A stretch of DNA of 64,000 nt from Paenibacillus athensensis (GTDB taxonomy: Bacteria; Bacillota; Bacilli; Paenibacillales; NBRC-103111): assembly GCF_004514475.2 (NCBI RefSeq), contig NZ_MYFO02000007.1:62001-126000 (forward strand), written 5' to 3'. Shown piece by piece: positions 1 to 9,593 of the stretch (position 1 is its first letter; each line of letters starts with the position of its first letter). The notes under the pieces were generated by a model. The model was not told the origin of the DNA. It ran no database searches and saw only the letters and a list, made by a program, of their open reading frames with translations. The position numbers and the translations under genes are program-made.

Positions 1-18
1 ATGGAGTTAGACCTATAC

Positions 19-71
19 AAAAAAAGCTCCCTTCAAGCTCAGGCTGATACCACCTGCACCTTGAAAGGAGC
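19..71 (-). terminator. Intrinsic terminator of the SLH/GH5 gene
   Basis: On the minus strand a 12-bp stem (arms at 60-71 and 26-37, one G-U pair) is followed by a run of seven T. It lies about 20 bases beyond the stop codon at 91, so it very probably ends the glycoside hydrolase transcript. Confidence 0.85.
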
Positions 72-90
72 CCTTTTATACCTTATCGGC

Positions 91-3000
91 TTATTCGACT
101 ACCACATGATCAATAAACAATTGTGCGGTCCCGGAGCAACCGGTCGAGCCGCCAAACTCAACGCCCAGTCCCTTGATTTCGCTTAAATCTCCGATGTCCG
201 ACAAATCGATCGTCAACGTCGTTGCAGCGCCGTCTGTCAATACGTGGCTGCCGCCGTCATGCCAACCGTATCCGCCATCTTTGACGAACAGCTTAGCGGC
301 AAATTCATTGCCGAGGCTGCTGCCCGGATCAGCTGCCGCACGCACGGTTAGCGTCAGCTGCTTTTTGCCCGTCAAATTCAATGGAGTGCCGGGGTAGACT
401 TGAATCGCATACTTCGTTAACGCCCCGGGGTCGCTGCCGGGATCCACCAAATCGATGTTGGCCGCTAATCCCTGCGAGTTTCCGTAAACGGCAGTGGTGA
501 CGGACAAGCCCGCTCCGTAATTCAATTGCCCGCTCCAGCCTTCCGTCGAAGCATCGAAGCTGTAAAGCACCTCGGTTGCCGCGATATCGTCCAGAACCAC
601 TTGAACCGGCGAATGGTTACCGTCCACCTGATTGATATAAATTCCCATCGTTGTGATGTGGTTCAGATTGCTCTGGAGCAAAGCGGACTGACGGTCGGCC
701 GATTCCCAAGGCGCCGGGGTGAAGTCGCTGAATTTCAGGCGCACGGTTCCTTCGGAAACGGTATTCAGCGATGGATAGGCTTCAAACGCAATGCCGTTGG
801 CTTTCAGCTGAATCACGAGCTTTTGGCCGCTGCCGTCCGACTTCAGATAGAACGACAAGCCCTCAAAGGCGGTCCAGTCCAGATCGCCCAGATCTTTTTC
901 CAAGCCGGTGTAGGTGTTGTCGGAGAACGCAGTTGCCAATTGCAGCGCCTTGCCGTTGTCACGCGGCACGAGAACAGCCGTGCTGGCGGCCCCTTTGCTT
1001 CCGTAGGCTTCATTAAGCTTGACGTCGCTCGCATACGTGTCGAAGCGGTCCACGACCTCGGGGTTCCGCATGGCTTCAACAGGCTCGCCCGTCGTGCTTA
1101 CGGTCAGCGGCGCCGACTCGACAGACATATTGCCTGCCGCATCTGTCGCCCGCACTGTAAAGCTGTATTCGGTTCCCGGAGACAGGCCAACCACGGTTGA
1201 GGTTGTTCCGGTTACCCGGTCTGCCAGCACGCCGTTCTGATAGACGAGATATCCCGTTACGCCCGTGTTGTCGGAAGCTGCCGTCCAGGACAAATTGACG
1301 CTCAAATCGGTCTGGGAAGGACTGCTGAGCGAAGCCGGCGCTGAAGGCGACTGTTGATCCCCAGCCTGATCCTTTTGCCCGTAAACCTCAAACTCATATA
1401 TCGAATAACCGTATTTCGTCGCACGCTTGATGCCGTGCATGCGGACATAACGAGCGCGGACGCCGGCAAAAACATCCTCTTCTTCTCCGCCTGTACCACT
1501 CAGTTGGGCGTACACCGGGATCCAGTTATGGTCGTCCTGGGAAACCTCGATTTGATAGGCCTTGCCGAAGGCCGACTCCCACAAAATATGAACGCGGTTC
1601 ACCTTATACGTCGCGCCCAAATCGACCTTCAGCCATTCGTCGTCGTGATACGTGGAGGCCCATCGTGTCGACGGATCGCCGTCTACGGCCGCTGACGCGT
1701 CTCCCGCGTAACCGTCGTCGGAGCTGGAAACCGCCGATTTCGTCCATGCGAGGTTCTCGCTATCGCCGTTGCCGGCAGTCACGCCGGTATTGACGACCGC
1801 CACCACATTGGAAGGAGCGGAGACGCCCGATTCGTTGTTCGCTTTGATGCGATAATAGTAGACGACCCCGTTCTCGGCCGTGGCATCCGCGTACAGCGCA
1901 CTGGAGCTGTTCAACGCCTTGCTGTCGGATACACCGGCAGCGATCAGCGTCCACGGGCCGTTCGGGCTTTCCGCCCGCTCAATGTCATACGATTGCGCTC
2001 CTGTAGCGCCCCGCCAGTTAATGCGTGAGGACGATTTGATCGGCAGCGCAACAGGCGCATCGGGCACCGAAACGGCAGGTACGCTTAACCCGCGGATGGC
2101 ATAGGCGTTCTCGCGAATCATCCGAATCACGTCACGCTCGTAGTAGTCGTCGTTCTCGGCAAATCCCGGCCAATGATACGAACGGCTCGTCACCGGCTGG
2201 TTGCCATCACTATGGAAGTAGAAGCCGCCGTCTTTATTATGGAACCGCAAGCTCCAGATTAACGCCCCGGAGCTGCCGTCGCTTACGGCTTCCTCCACGG
2301 TATTGATCATGTCCGGCAAATCGGTCAAGCCGAATTCGCCCAGCACAAACGGTTTTTTACCCTTTGTTCCGGCGCGGTCGGCCTGTAAACGGCCCACAAA
2401 TGGCGAAGGATCGCTATAGTTATAATAATGGCTCGTAATAATGTCGATGTTCGGGTTATTCAGCGATTCGACAAGTACGCCGCCCTTACCGTCCATCACC
2501 AGATGCTGCTGATCCAGGCTTTTAATGTACGCGGCAATGTCTGTGGTCCATGCATCGGTAGCTTGATAAATTTCGTTGCCTGTTTCCCAACACAGGACGG
2601 CTTTGTCGTCCTTGTATTTCACTCCGGTGTAGACATTCGTCCGATTGAGCAAATACGAAATGGTTGCTTTGAAATCGTCACGTATTTGAGGATCGGTCCA
2701 GAATTTATCCGCTGTCTTGCCGCGGAATTTGGCATATTCGGCAATGCCGCCCTGCCAATCCCATTGATCGACGAACGGAATAATCACCCGGATGCCATAT
2801 TGATTGGCCAGCGCCATGACCCGGTCCAGCGCCCTGAACATCTCTTCGTCAAATACGCCCAGCGCAATAACGTGCGAGCGCTTGACGCCGCCTGAATTGT
2901 TTTTTCCTCCCGTTACGGAAAGCGTATAGATGCGAGTGGCATTGCCGCCCATTTGGGCCATCGACCGGATCGCGTCTTCCTGCTCCCAGGCATCCGGGAA

Positions 3001-4968
3001 ATGCCAGACCGGATCTTCAATCATATGCAAACCCGGAACGTTGAATCCGATAAACCGGAACTCCTGGTCGCCGTCATACAATTTGTCTCCGGAAGCCGTG
3101 ATGAAATGAGACAGCACCGACGGTGCCGCTGTAAAATCGGAGGCGCTTTTGACTCGCAGCAGCATCACATCGTCCACATACAGCGGTCCGGTATAGACCC
3201 ATGAACCGAAAGCCAGACCGAGCGCAAGCTCCTTGCCCGCCGCCTTGGTCGTCTGCTTGATGTCGACTTCGACCTGATACCGATAATAAGTCTTATTATT
3301 GAGGGTAACCGTCGGAAGGCTGCTCAGCTTCCGGTCCGTTGTCCCCGCTCCAAACCGCGGATTCAAATCCGGCGCAAACATCACGCTGGGTCTTACCAGA
3401 ATTGAATTCAGATCAGCGTTCTGCTGCTGAACCTGCGATTGGGGCACATACAGAGTAAACCTGGCCTTGTACTGGTCCCCCAATTGAATGGCCTGCTCGA
3501 TCGCCGGCCCTTTGATCATAACCTCCTGCCAAGCTTGCGAGGAATCCGTAAAAGAGGCGTCTACGCGCAAAGCGCCGTTGCCGATCTCACTGTCGTAATA
3601 AGCAGCACCCGAAACCGTGTCGGCCGGATACGCCCCAGCTACTGTAAAGCCCGAATCATCCCGGTCAAAAATCGCTCTGGCGATAACGGTCCCGGCATTG
3701 TCCTTCCCAGCTCCTCCACCTGCTTCGTTCCCTGCAGCGCCAGCTTGCGGTCCCGGCCCCGCTTCGCCAGGAGCCCCCACGGTCAGGTTACCGTTCTCAT
3801 CGATTTGCACGGTCTGATTGTTGCCTACGGCCTGGCCGTTGATCTTGACGTTCTCCGCACCTACCGTTACCTGCTTGATCGTCCCCTTGGCGTCAATCGC
3901 CACCCCCTGCGCGCCGGAGCCGATCGTCAGACGATTGACCACGGCTCCCGAGGGAACTACGATTTCTCCCGGCCGGTTCACCTCCAGGTCGTCGATCTCG
4001 GTTTGCCCGGACAACTCCAGCCTGACCGGACTGTTCAGCACCACGTTATGCATAGAGGTCAAGCCTTCCGCTACTAAACGGAGCTTGCCCATCTTATTGA
4101 TAATCACCTGCTGGACGTTCGTATCGGCAAACGTAACGGAATGCTCGCCGCCGCCCGATACATAGACCGGCCCGTCGACATGCACATGATCAAGCTTGGC
4201 ATCGCCTTCGCCTACTCCCGCAGTGATGTACAAGCTGCCGCTAACCTCAGCATTCTTCAACGTTACGCCGGCATGATTCATCACTACGTTGCCGTCGACA
4301 CGGCCTTCGGTCTGTTCACCGGCCTGATTGTATAAGCGCGCCACCATTCTGTCCAGCAACGTGACGACCTCGGCTCGGGTGATCGGGGCAGCCGGCCGGA
4401 TCGAATGATCCTCGTACCCCTGCATATATCCCTGATCAATCAGCGTGTGAACAGCTTCATAGGCAAAATCCTGAATGCTGCCGTCATCCGCAAAAACCGC
4501 ATTCCCGTTCCCGCCGGTGGAGGCGAATTGAAACACTCGCGCCAGCAGCGTCATCGCTTCTTCGCGGGTAATCCGGGCGTCGGCTTTGGCCAGATTGCCC
4601 GGGTACCCCTGAAAGTACCCCGCCTGCTTCGCTTTGCCCATATCCTCTGCATACCAGCTATCCGCGGCCACATCTGCGAACGGCTCGGAGGCTGCCTCTT
4701 GAAATCCGAAAATCCGATTCACAAGCGCGACGAATTCCGCTCGGGTGATCGGCTGGTCGGGGCGAAAGGCGCCGTCCTCGTAACCGTTCATCACTCCGAG
4801 CTGCCGCCACTTGTCGGCGCTTTGCGCGGCCCAATGAGTCGCCATATCTGCCGCAGGCTGCATCGGACCTCCCGAAGAAGCGGCTGCCCACACAGGGCCG
4901 CCAACCGGAACGGCCATTGCCAACGACAGGCAAAGGGCTAATTTTTTCTGCAAACTGCTCACTTTCAT
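91..4968 (-). CDS. SLH-anchored multidomain GH5-type glycoside hydrolase
   Basis: This is a 1,625-residue secreted cell-surface enzyme, probably an endo-beta-mannanase or related beta-glycanase. A signal peptide (about 1-29) is followed by three SLH domains (about 41-210) for cell-wall anchoring. Next come a repetitive beta-rich region, a CBM-like segment (about 428-605) and a GH5-type catalytic domain (about 620-960). The putative acid/base is Glu799 in the motif TGNE and the nucleophile is Glu878 in LGEFG. The C-terminal part has an Fn3-like domain, an F5/8 type C domain (about 1070-1198), another Fn3 (about 1205-1292) and two CBM-like segments. The start is set by AAAGGAG about ten bases upstream. 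It is a single-gene unit with its own terminator. Substrate is inferred from fold family only. Confidence 0.9.
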   Translation of the reverse strand: MKVSSLQKKLALCLSLAMAVPVGGPVWAAASSGGPMQPAADMATHWAAQSADKWRQLGVMNGYEDGAFRPDQPITRAEFVALVNRIFGFQEAASEPFADVAADSWYAEDMGKAKQAGYFQGYPGNLAKADARITREEAMTLLARVFQFASTGGNGNAVFADDGSIQDFAYEAVHTLIDQGYMQGYEDHSIRPAAPITRAEVVTLLDRMVARLYNQAGEQTEGRVDGNVVMNHAGVTLKNAEVSGSLYITAGVGEGDAKLDHVHVDGPVYVSGGGEHSVTFADTNVQQVIINKMGKLRLVAEGLTSMHNVVLNSPVRLELSGQTEIDDLEVNRPGEIVVPSGAVVNRLTIGSGAQGVAIDAKGTIKQVTVGAENVKINGQAVGNNQTVQIDENGNLTVGAPGEAGPGPQAGAAGNEAGGGAGKDNAGTVIARAIFDRDDSGFTVAGAYPADTVSGAAYYDSEIGNGALRVDASFTDSSQAWQEVMIKGPAIEQAIQLGDQYKARFTLYVPQSQVQQQNADLNSILVRPSVMFAPDLNPRFGAGTTDRKLSSLPTVTLNNKTYYRYQVEVDIKQTTKAAGKELALGLAFGSWVYTGPLYVDDVMLLRVKSASDFTAAPSVLSHFITASGDKLYDGDQEFRFIGFNVPGLHMIEDPVWHFPDAWEQEDAIRSMAQMGGNATRIYTLSVTGGKNNSGGVKRSHVIALGVFDEEMFRALDRVMALANQYGIRVIIPFVDQWDWQGGIAEYAKFRGKTADKFWTDPQIRDDFKATISYLLNRTNVYTGVKYKDDKAVLCWETGNEIYQATDAWTTDIAAYIKSLDQQHLVMDGKGGVLVESLNNPNIDIITSHYYNYSDPSPFVGRLQADRAGTKGKKPFVLGEFGLTDLPDMINTVEEAVSDGSSGALIWSLRFHNKDGGFYFHSDGNQPVTSRSYHWPGFAENDDYYERDVIRMIRENAYAIRGLSVPAVSVPDAPVALPIKSSSRINWRGATGAQSYDIERAESPNGPWTLIAAGVSDSKALNSSSALYADATAENGVVYYYRIKANNESGVSAPSNVVAVVNTGVTAGNGDSENLAWTKSAVSSSDDGYAGDASAAVDGDPSTRWASTYHDDEWLKVDLGATYKVNRVHILWESAFGKAYQIEVSQDDHNWIPVYAQLSGTGGEEEDVFAGVRARYVRMHGIKRATKYGYSIYEFEVYGQKDQAGDQQSPSAPASLSSPSQTDLSVNLSWTAASDNTGVTGYLVYQNGVLADRVTGTTSTVVGLSPGTEYSFTVRATDAAGNMSVESAPLTVSTTGEPVEAMRNPEVVDRFDTYASDVKLNEAYGSKGAASTAVLVPRDNGKALQLATAFSDNTYTGLEKDLGDLDWTAFEGLSFYLKSDGSGQKLVIQLKANGIAFEAYPSLNTVSEGTVRLKFSDFTPAPWESADRQSALLQSNLNHITTMGIYINQVDGNHSPVQVVLDDIAATEVLYSFDASTEGWSGQLNYGAGLSVTTAVYGNSQGLAANIDLVDPGSDPGALTKYAIQVYPGTPLNLTGKKQLTLTVRAAADPGSSLGNEFAAKLFVKDGGYGWHDGGSHVLTDGAATTLTIDLSDIGDLSEIKGLGVEFGGSTGCSGTAQLFIDHVVVE

Positions 4969-4984
4969 ATCCCCACTCCTTTGT

Positions 4985-4998
4985 TGAAAGCGCTTAAT
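4985..4998. promoter_or_regulatory. Candidate catabolite-responsive element (cre)
   Basis: The sequence TGAAAGCGCTTAAT has the palindromic core AAGCGCTT. It fits the CcpA consensus WTGNAANCGNWNNCW with one mismatch. It sits directly upstream of the ribosome site of the GH5 gene, where CcpA binding could repress it on preferred sugars. Confidence 0.45.
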
Positions 4999-5100
4999 TC
5001 AGACAAGTTCGATTATACGCCGTGTTATATATATAATCAATATTCATTTTATATATTGTTTATATCATTTATAATATTTAGATGCTTGGATCGGTTGCAT

Positions 5101-5145
5101 AAAAAAAGACCAGGGCAGCCCGCCTCCCGGCTCAGTGCCCCAGTC
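5101..5145 (-). terminator. Intrinsic terminator of the DUF2207 gene
   Basis: On the minus strand a 10-bp stem with two G-U pairs (arms 5136-5145 and 5108-5117) is followed by seven T. It lies about 95 bases beyond the stop codon of the DUF2207 gene. Confidence 0.75.
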
Positions 5146-5238
5146 CTTACTTATCGCGATCCGGACGCTTTCGCGCATCCTCGCATTTCTCGCTTTGTCC
5201 GGCCCGCTTCCGTCAGGCCATCGGCTGCTTGGCTACCG

Positions 5239-6960
5239 TTAGAATGCATCTCGGCCGCCGCCACCGCCACCCCCGCCGCCGCCGGAGGAGAATGAGTCGC
5301 CGGAGCCGTCGGAAGACGCTTCGGACCGATACATATCGACAAACGTCTGTTTGAACGAAGAGTCCCAGATCTCATAATGCATATAAAAAGACGTCGAGTC
5401 CAAATAAGCGGTCTCCTCGTAGGTCCCCGAGCTCTGCAGTCGAATCAGCGCTGCAGCCCTCTTCGCTTCGCCCAACGGAATCGCATACACGAAATACGCC
5501 CCCCCAGCATCGACAGCAGACAAGCTCTGCTCCTCCATTCGCTTGTGATCGCGCAAAAATCGCTTGAATGCCCGCCATTTCGCATACGCGGTTTGACCTT
5601 CGCGCGTCCTGCGCTGGCTTCGCGGAATGAACAGCAGCAAGGGAATCGCGCAAATCATCAGCCACTTCCAATCGGACGGCGCGAAAAACAACAGCCCGAC
5701 AATCTGCACAACCGCTGCAAGGAGAATCCCCCGACGCGGCCACTTCACCTGCTCGATGTAGCCGGCCCGGAACGCGGTCTTCTTGACCTCTTCCTGCCAC
5801 TCGCTCCAGCGCTTCTGAAACGCCCCCGACTGCTTCTTTGCATAGTTGCGAATATTAGCGAGCGTGACATGATCGTTTTGGCCTATCTCGGTGAACAGCC
5901 ATTCCAGCAGATTGGCTTCATGCGGCTGCAGCTCCTCCTGATCCTGCTTCAACCGCCAGAACTGGTAATTCGGTTGCTTACGCTTGTCACCTTGCGACGG
6001 AAGAGGCTTCATATCGATATACCGCTTGCGCACCAAGTCGGCCAATGTGGCGACAAGCACGTCGGTCTTCACCCGATAGTTCATCAGATAACCGACAACT
6101 GCCGGTGTCGGATCGTCCGGGAGCTTGGAATAATAGCGACCGCTCCACTCAGAGCGGAACGTCCTGCCGAATTTGATATAGGCTCCGGCAAGTACATTCA
6201 GCAGCAGCAGAATAGCCGCGCCATACACGGTTTCAATGCCATCTCCGCCCTGATCCCCCGCCGCGCCCGCTTCCTCTTCCCGAATCGCGTCCAGCATGAA
6301 GTCGGCGCTGACGCGGGCGCTGTCAGGTACGGCCGAGCCGGGAAACAGGACGCGAACCTCCAGCATTTCACCGGACGGCAGCGGCTGAAGCCGATAATGA
6401 ACCAGATTGTGGTCTTTCTCCAGCTTGCCCGCTTCAGGACCGTGTCCGAACGCCTCAATCTCCTCCGTCTTGACGGCTGCGGGAAGCTCCAGATCGATAT
6501 TCACCTGCTCGATGGCGCTGGGGTTCGTCTCGTCGAAAAATTTCCAGTACAATTCAGCGGTATCCGCATATACCTGAACGACGTTTTTGACCGTATACGT
6601 AAACCGGAATACCTTGGATTCATCTTGGGATGATTCATAGATCTTGTACGTCAGCCTGTTGTCTGCTTCCGTCCGCTCGGCGCGAAGCGGAACAGGCTCG
6701 GCTTCTGTAACCTTGAACGCCTGAAAATGTTCAATGCCGTCGGAACCGGAGCTATCCAACGCCACAACAATTCCGTTAAACGCTCCATCGAAATCATACG
6801 TATCCTGCTCCTCTACCTGCAAATTGCCGGCGCCGTCAACGGTGGCGTGAATCGCCGACTCGCTGATACGGAAAGCACGCTCCCCGGCATAAGCCGGCTG
6901 AACGGATATGAGCAATAAGAAGGCAAACAGGCATCCAACGATTCTCGCCGCTACGGTCAT
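5239..6960 (-). CDS. DUF2207-like predicted membrane protein
   Basis: This 573-residue protein starts with a clear signal peptide (hydrophobic stretch ending in YAG at about 26). An extracytoplasmic beta-rich domain follows (about 27-230), then a membrane segment near 247-265. A cytoplasmic part with WHTH-like character follows, then a pair of adjacent hydrophobic segments near 405-440. The C terminus is a run of about ten glycines followed by RDAF. This layout and the Gly-rich tail are typical of the DUF2207 family, whose function is unknown. GGGAGG precedes the ATG. It forms a single transcription unit ending at the terminator near 5101-5145. Confidence 0.8.
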   Translation of the reverse strand: MTVAARIVGCLFAFLLLISVQPAYAGERAFRISESAIHATVDGAGNLQVEEQDTYDFDGAFNGIVVALDSSGSDGIEHFQAFKVTEAEPVPLRAERTEADNRLTYKIYESSQDESKVFRFTYTVKNVVQVYADTAELYWKFFDETNPSAIEQVNIDLELPAAVKTEEIEAFGHGPEAGKLEKDHNLVHYRLQPLPSGEMLEVRVLFPGSAVPDSARVSADFMLDAIREEEAGAAGDQGGDGIETVYGAAILLLLNVLAGAYIKFGRTFRSEWSGRYYSKLPDDPTPAVVGYLMNYRVKTDVLVATLADLVRKRYIDMKPLPSQGDKRKQPNYQFWRLKQDQEELQPHEANLLEWLFTEIGQNDHVTLANIRNYAKKQSGAFQKRWSEWQEEVKKTAFRAGYIEQVKWPRRGILLAAVVQIVGLLFFAPSDWKWLMICAIPLLLFIPRSQRRTREGQTAYAKWRAFKRFLRDHKRMEEQSLSAVDAGGAYFVYAIPLGEAKRAAALIRLQSSGTYEETAYLDSTSFYMHYEIWDSSFKQTFVDMYRSEASSDGSGDSFSSGGGGGGGGGGRDAF

Positions 6961-7067
6961 AGGCTGTATTCCTCCCGATTCCCCAAATTAACACTGTCCA
7001 CTTTGATATACCATATTTAACCGGCTAATAGAAGGGTTTGCGTCGAAAATTCGAGCAAATAACGCGA

Positions 7068-7703
7068 TTACCGACGATTTTCGACCGATTCCTTGCGATA
7101 GCGCTGCAAAAAAGTACGCAACAGCTCGTCCAGAAGCGGCTTGATGCGAGCCTCGTCAAGCTCCTGCTGGAACAACGCCGGCCAAGTCAGCGCCCCTTCA
7201 ATCATCGCGTAGAATACGCTTGCGGCGAGCGGCGGATTGTCCACATGGAGCTGCTTGTCTTCATGCGCGGCAATCAGCCATTGAATAAAGGGCGCATGCG
7301 GCGAAGCATATTGCTCCCGGGTTCTGCGGGCATAGTCGATATCCCGGATGAAAACCGAAGTCAGCACCCGCGACAAGCCTAACCGGGACGGGCTGTTGAT
7401 CAAAAAAAGCTCGGCACGCGCAAATGCGGTCAGCTGCTCCTCCAGCGGTTGGCCAGGCGCGTAGGGAATCTGCTTCAGACTTAGCTGTTCGGCTAGAAAC
7501 TTGGCAATGACTGCCTGGAACAGATGGTCTTTATTTTGAAAATGATTATATACCGTCCGCTTGGAAACGCCCGCCGTCTCGGCAATCCGGTCCATGCTCG
7601 CGTGATCGTAGCCCATTTCGGTAAACACCTGAACGGCGCCGTTCAGGATGGACTCGCGCTTTTTGCGGGTATCTCTTTTTTTGACTGCGGGCACTTGGTC
7701 CAT
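7068..7703 (-). CDS. TetR/AcrR-family transcriptional repressor
   Basis: This 211-residue protein has the TetR N-terminal HTH at about 12-60, containing the recognition-helix pattern VSKRTVYNHF, and a helical ligand-binding C-terminal domain. It is divergent from the oxidoreductase gene at 7882. The shared intergenic region holds two near-identical 22-bp palindromes, so it probably represses both itself and its neighbour. The AGGAG upstream of the ATG is further away than usual. The ligand is unknown; a reactive electrophile, lipid or quinone would suit the neighbour. Confidence 0.88.
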   Translation of the reverse strand: MDQVPAVKKRDTRKKRESILNGAVQVFTEMGYDHASMDRIAETAGVSKRTVYNHFQNKDHLFQAVIAKFLAEQLSLKQIPYAPGQPLEEQLTAFARAELFLINSPSRLGLSRVLTSVFIRDIDYARRTREQYASPHAPFIQWLIAAHEDKQLHVDNPPLAASVFYAMIEGALTWPALFQQELDEARIKPLLDELLRTFLQRYRKESVENRR

Positions 7704-7738
7704 AGCTGACGACCATCCTCTCCTGATAGCTCAGTTAA

Positions 7739-7760
7739 AATTACACCCAATAGTGCAATT
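7739..7760. promoter_or_regulatory. Candidate TetR operator O1
   Basis: This 22-bp inverted repeat has half-sites AATTACAC and GTGCAATT around a 6-bp spacer; 7 of 8 half-site positions are complementary. It lies between the divergent TetR and oxidoreductase genes. Confidence 0.6.
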
Positions 7761-7765
7761 AACAG

Positions 7766-7794
7766 TTGACTGCTGCTTATTTACACTTTAGAGT
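7766..7794 (+). promoter_or_regulatory. Candidate promoter of the oxidoreductase gene
   Basis: A TTGACT box at 7766-7771 is followed after 17 bases by TAGAGT (7789-7794). A perfect TATAAT at 7794-7799 lies too far away (22-base spacer) to use the same -35. Operator O2 covers the -10 region, consistent with repression. Confidence 0.4.
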
Positions 7795-7800
7795 ATAATT
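7779..7800. promoter_or_regulatory. Candidate TetR operator O2
   Basis: This is a second copy of the same 22-bp pattern: half-sites ATTTACAC and GTATAATT around a 6-bp spacer. Its centre lies 40 bp from that of O1, close to four helical turns, which would place two dimers on a similar face of the DNA. Confidence 0.55.
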
Positions 7801-7881
7801 AACGCCCGCCTCGAATTCAACCTGCGGTTTTATGGCTGCTGGCCCTTGGAAAAGGCGCGCACGTACAAAGGAGCTGATCGG

Positions 7882-8832
7882 ATGAAGGCTGTGGTATGTC
7901 CCAAATACGGCCCCCCGGAGGTGCTTCAGCTGGCGGACGTCGCCAAGCCCTCCCCCGGAAAGGACGAGGTTTGCATCAAAATCCGCGCTACGGCGGTGAC
8001 CGCAAGCGACATCTATATTCGCGGCTCGCAATTGCCGCTGCGTTTCCTGCTGCCGATGCGGCTGTTCCTCGGGCTGACCAAGCCGAGAAAACCGATCCTC
8101 GGCATGGTTGTGGCCGGCGAAATTGAATCGGTGGGCCCCAATATCCGGCGTTTTCAGCCAGGAGACCGGGTCTACGGGGTAACCGGCTTCGGGCTTGGCG
8201 CTTACGCCCAATATACCTGCATGAAGGAAAAAGACTCCATGTACGGCTGCTTGTCCCCCATGCCGGCCACAATCAGCTTCGAGGAAGCGACAGCTGCGGC
8301 ATATGGCGGGCTGCTGGCTCTGCAGCGCATCGAGGAAGGCGGCATCCGGCGCGGGCAGCACGTGCTCGTCTACGGCGCGTCAGGCACCTCCGGCACGATG
8401 GCCGTTCAGCTGGCCAAATATTACGGAGCTTCCGTCACCGGCGTTTGCAGTACACGGAACGTGGAATTTGTCCGGTCGCTGGGCGCGGACAACGTGATCG
8501 ACTACACGCAGGACGATGCCGCTCTACCTGTCGGCGTGCGCTACGATTGCATGCTGGATACGGCAGGGAGAGCCAAGAGCTCGCCGCTTAAGGCGTTGTG
8601 CAAGCAGGCGCTGCGCCCGCACGGGGCCTGCATATCCATCGACGACGGCAAGCTGGAGTTGAAATGGCAGCGCCTGGCCAAGCTCAAGGAGATCATCGAG
8701 ACCGGCTCTGTTCAGCCGGTGATCGACCGCACCTTCCCGCTGGAGCAGTTGGCAGCCGCCCATGCTTATGTCGAACGGGGACGCAAGCGCGGCGGCGTCG
8801 CTATATCGGTGGAGCATGACGACACGGAGTGA
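7882..8832 (+). CDS. NAD(P)-dependent alcohol dehydrogenase / quinone-oxidoreductase-like (MDR) protein
   Basis: This 316-residue medium-chain dehydrogenase/reductase has an N-terminal GroES-like fold (about 1-120) beginning MKAVVCPKYG. A Rossmann domain follows, with a nucleotide-binding motif YGASGTSG at about 156. The structural-zinc cysteine cluster of true alcohol dehydrogenases is absent, so it is more like zinc-independent quinone or enoyl reductases. I chose ATG 7882 because AAAGGAG lies directly upstream; the reading frame is open back to 7846. It is probably controlled by the divergent TetR protein. A strong terminator follows. Confidence 0.85.
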   Translation: MKAVVCPKYGPPEVLQLADVAKPSPGKDEVCIKIRATAVTASDIYIRGSQLPLRFLLPMRLFLGLTKPRKPILGMVVAGEIESVGPNIRRFQPGDRVYGVTGFGLGAYAQYTCMKEKDSMYGCLSPMPATISFEEATAAAYGGLLALQRIEEGGIRRGQHVLVYGASGTSGTMAVQLAKYYGASVTGVCSTRNVEFVRSLGADNVIDYTQDDAALPVGVRYDCMLDTAGRAKSSPLKALCKQALRPHGACISIDDGKLELKWQRLAKLKEIIETGSVQPVIDRTFPLEQLAAAHAYVERGRKRGGVAISVEHDDTE

Positions 8833-8851
8833 ATGGCCATACGATCCGATG

Positions 8852-8898
8852 AAAAAAGCGACTGTGAAATCGGTCTGAACCGGGTTCACAGTCGCTTT
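8852..8898 (+). terminator. Intrinsic terminator after the MDR gene
   Basis: A perfect 14-bp inverted repeat (8855-8868 and 8885-8898) has an A-rich 5' flank and T residues at the end of its 3' arm. It begins about 20 bases after the stop codon. Confidence 0.75.
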
Positions 8899-8946
8899 GT
8901 GCTTAACGGCGCAGGTGTAAACACCAAGTTAAGCGATTCCGGCGAC

Positions 8947-8977
8947 AAAAAAAGAAAGCGGCTGGATTGCCGCTTCC
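8947..8977 (-). terminator. Intrinsic terminator of the discoidin-domain gene
   Basis: On the minus strand a near-perfect 9-bp stem (8969-8977 and 8954-8962) with a six-base loop is followed by T7. It lies downstream of the gene ending at 9093. Confidence 0.7.
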
Positions 8978-9092
8978 TCGTTTATCCTGATTGAATTCCC
9001 CGGCTGGTCGAACCGCCGGAAGCTCGTCAACGAGCCTGTTACGGCCCGTATACTACATGTGAATGCCTCCTTATTCATTGAGTGGATGTGGA

Positions 9093-9593
9093 TTAAGGTC
9101 CGTATATTTCAAGCTCGCCGATCATCGTTGCCGTTCCCGCCGGCGCTACGCTCACCTGCACATAACGCGTAGTAACAGCGCTTGGCAGATTAATCGTGTT
9201 GGTATACCCGTTAGCGGAATAGAAGCCGTACGTAGCCGATGTTTGCGCCGTATAAGTGACGTTGTCCGTCGATGTCGAAACCGCAATGGATTCAACCAGA
9301 TGACCAACGGACGGCACTTTGACCACGAGTTGGTTAATGGTTTTCACGCTGCCCAGATCGACGATCATCCAGCCGGAGCCGCCGAAGGAAGGCTGCCAAA
9401 TGGTGCTAACCGAATTGTCCACTGCATTGCTGGAAGTTCCGTTGCTTGCCCATGTGTATTGGCCCAGCGCATAGTTGTAAGAAGCGAAAGCTTGGTTCGA
9501 TGCAAGCGACAGTTGAGTGGCTGCAAGCAGCAGAGCCGCAGCGGCAACGGTCGTCAGTCTTTTTTTCAGGGATGGAATACCCTTCATCATCAT
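9093..9593 (-). CDS. Secreted single-domain F5/8 type C (discoidin/CBM32-like) protein
   Basis: This is a 166-residue protein made of a signal peptide (about 1-38, hydrophobic core AAAALLLAA, cleavage near AFAS) and one discoidin-like beta-sandwich. It has the typical features of that fold: DNSVSTIWQ, the WMIVDLGS strand and a RYVQV C-terminal strand. It has no catalytic domain and no anchor, so it is probably a free carbohydrate-binding protein. AGGAGG precedes the tandem ATG codons; the first is used here. Its domain resembles the discoidin domains of the GH43 enzyme on the other side of a 1-kb gap. Confidence 0.82.
   Translation of the reverse strand: MMMKGIPSLKKRLTTVAAAALLLAATQLSLASNQAFASYNYALGQYTWASNGTSSNAVDNSVSTIWQPSFGGSGWMIVDLGSVKTINQLVVKVPSVGHLVESIAVSTSTDNVTYTAQTSATYGFYSANGYTNTINLPSAVTTRYVQVSVAPAGTATMIGELEIYGP

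Noticed and set aside
5239-5290. Glycine-codon run as a possible regulatory repeat
   Set aside because: It encodes the Gly-rich C terminus that is normal for DUF2207 proteins.
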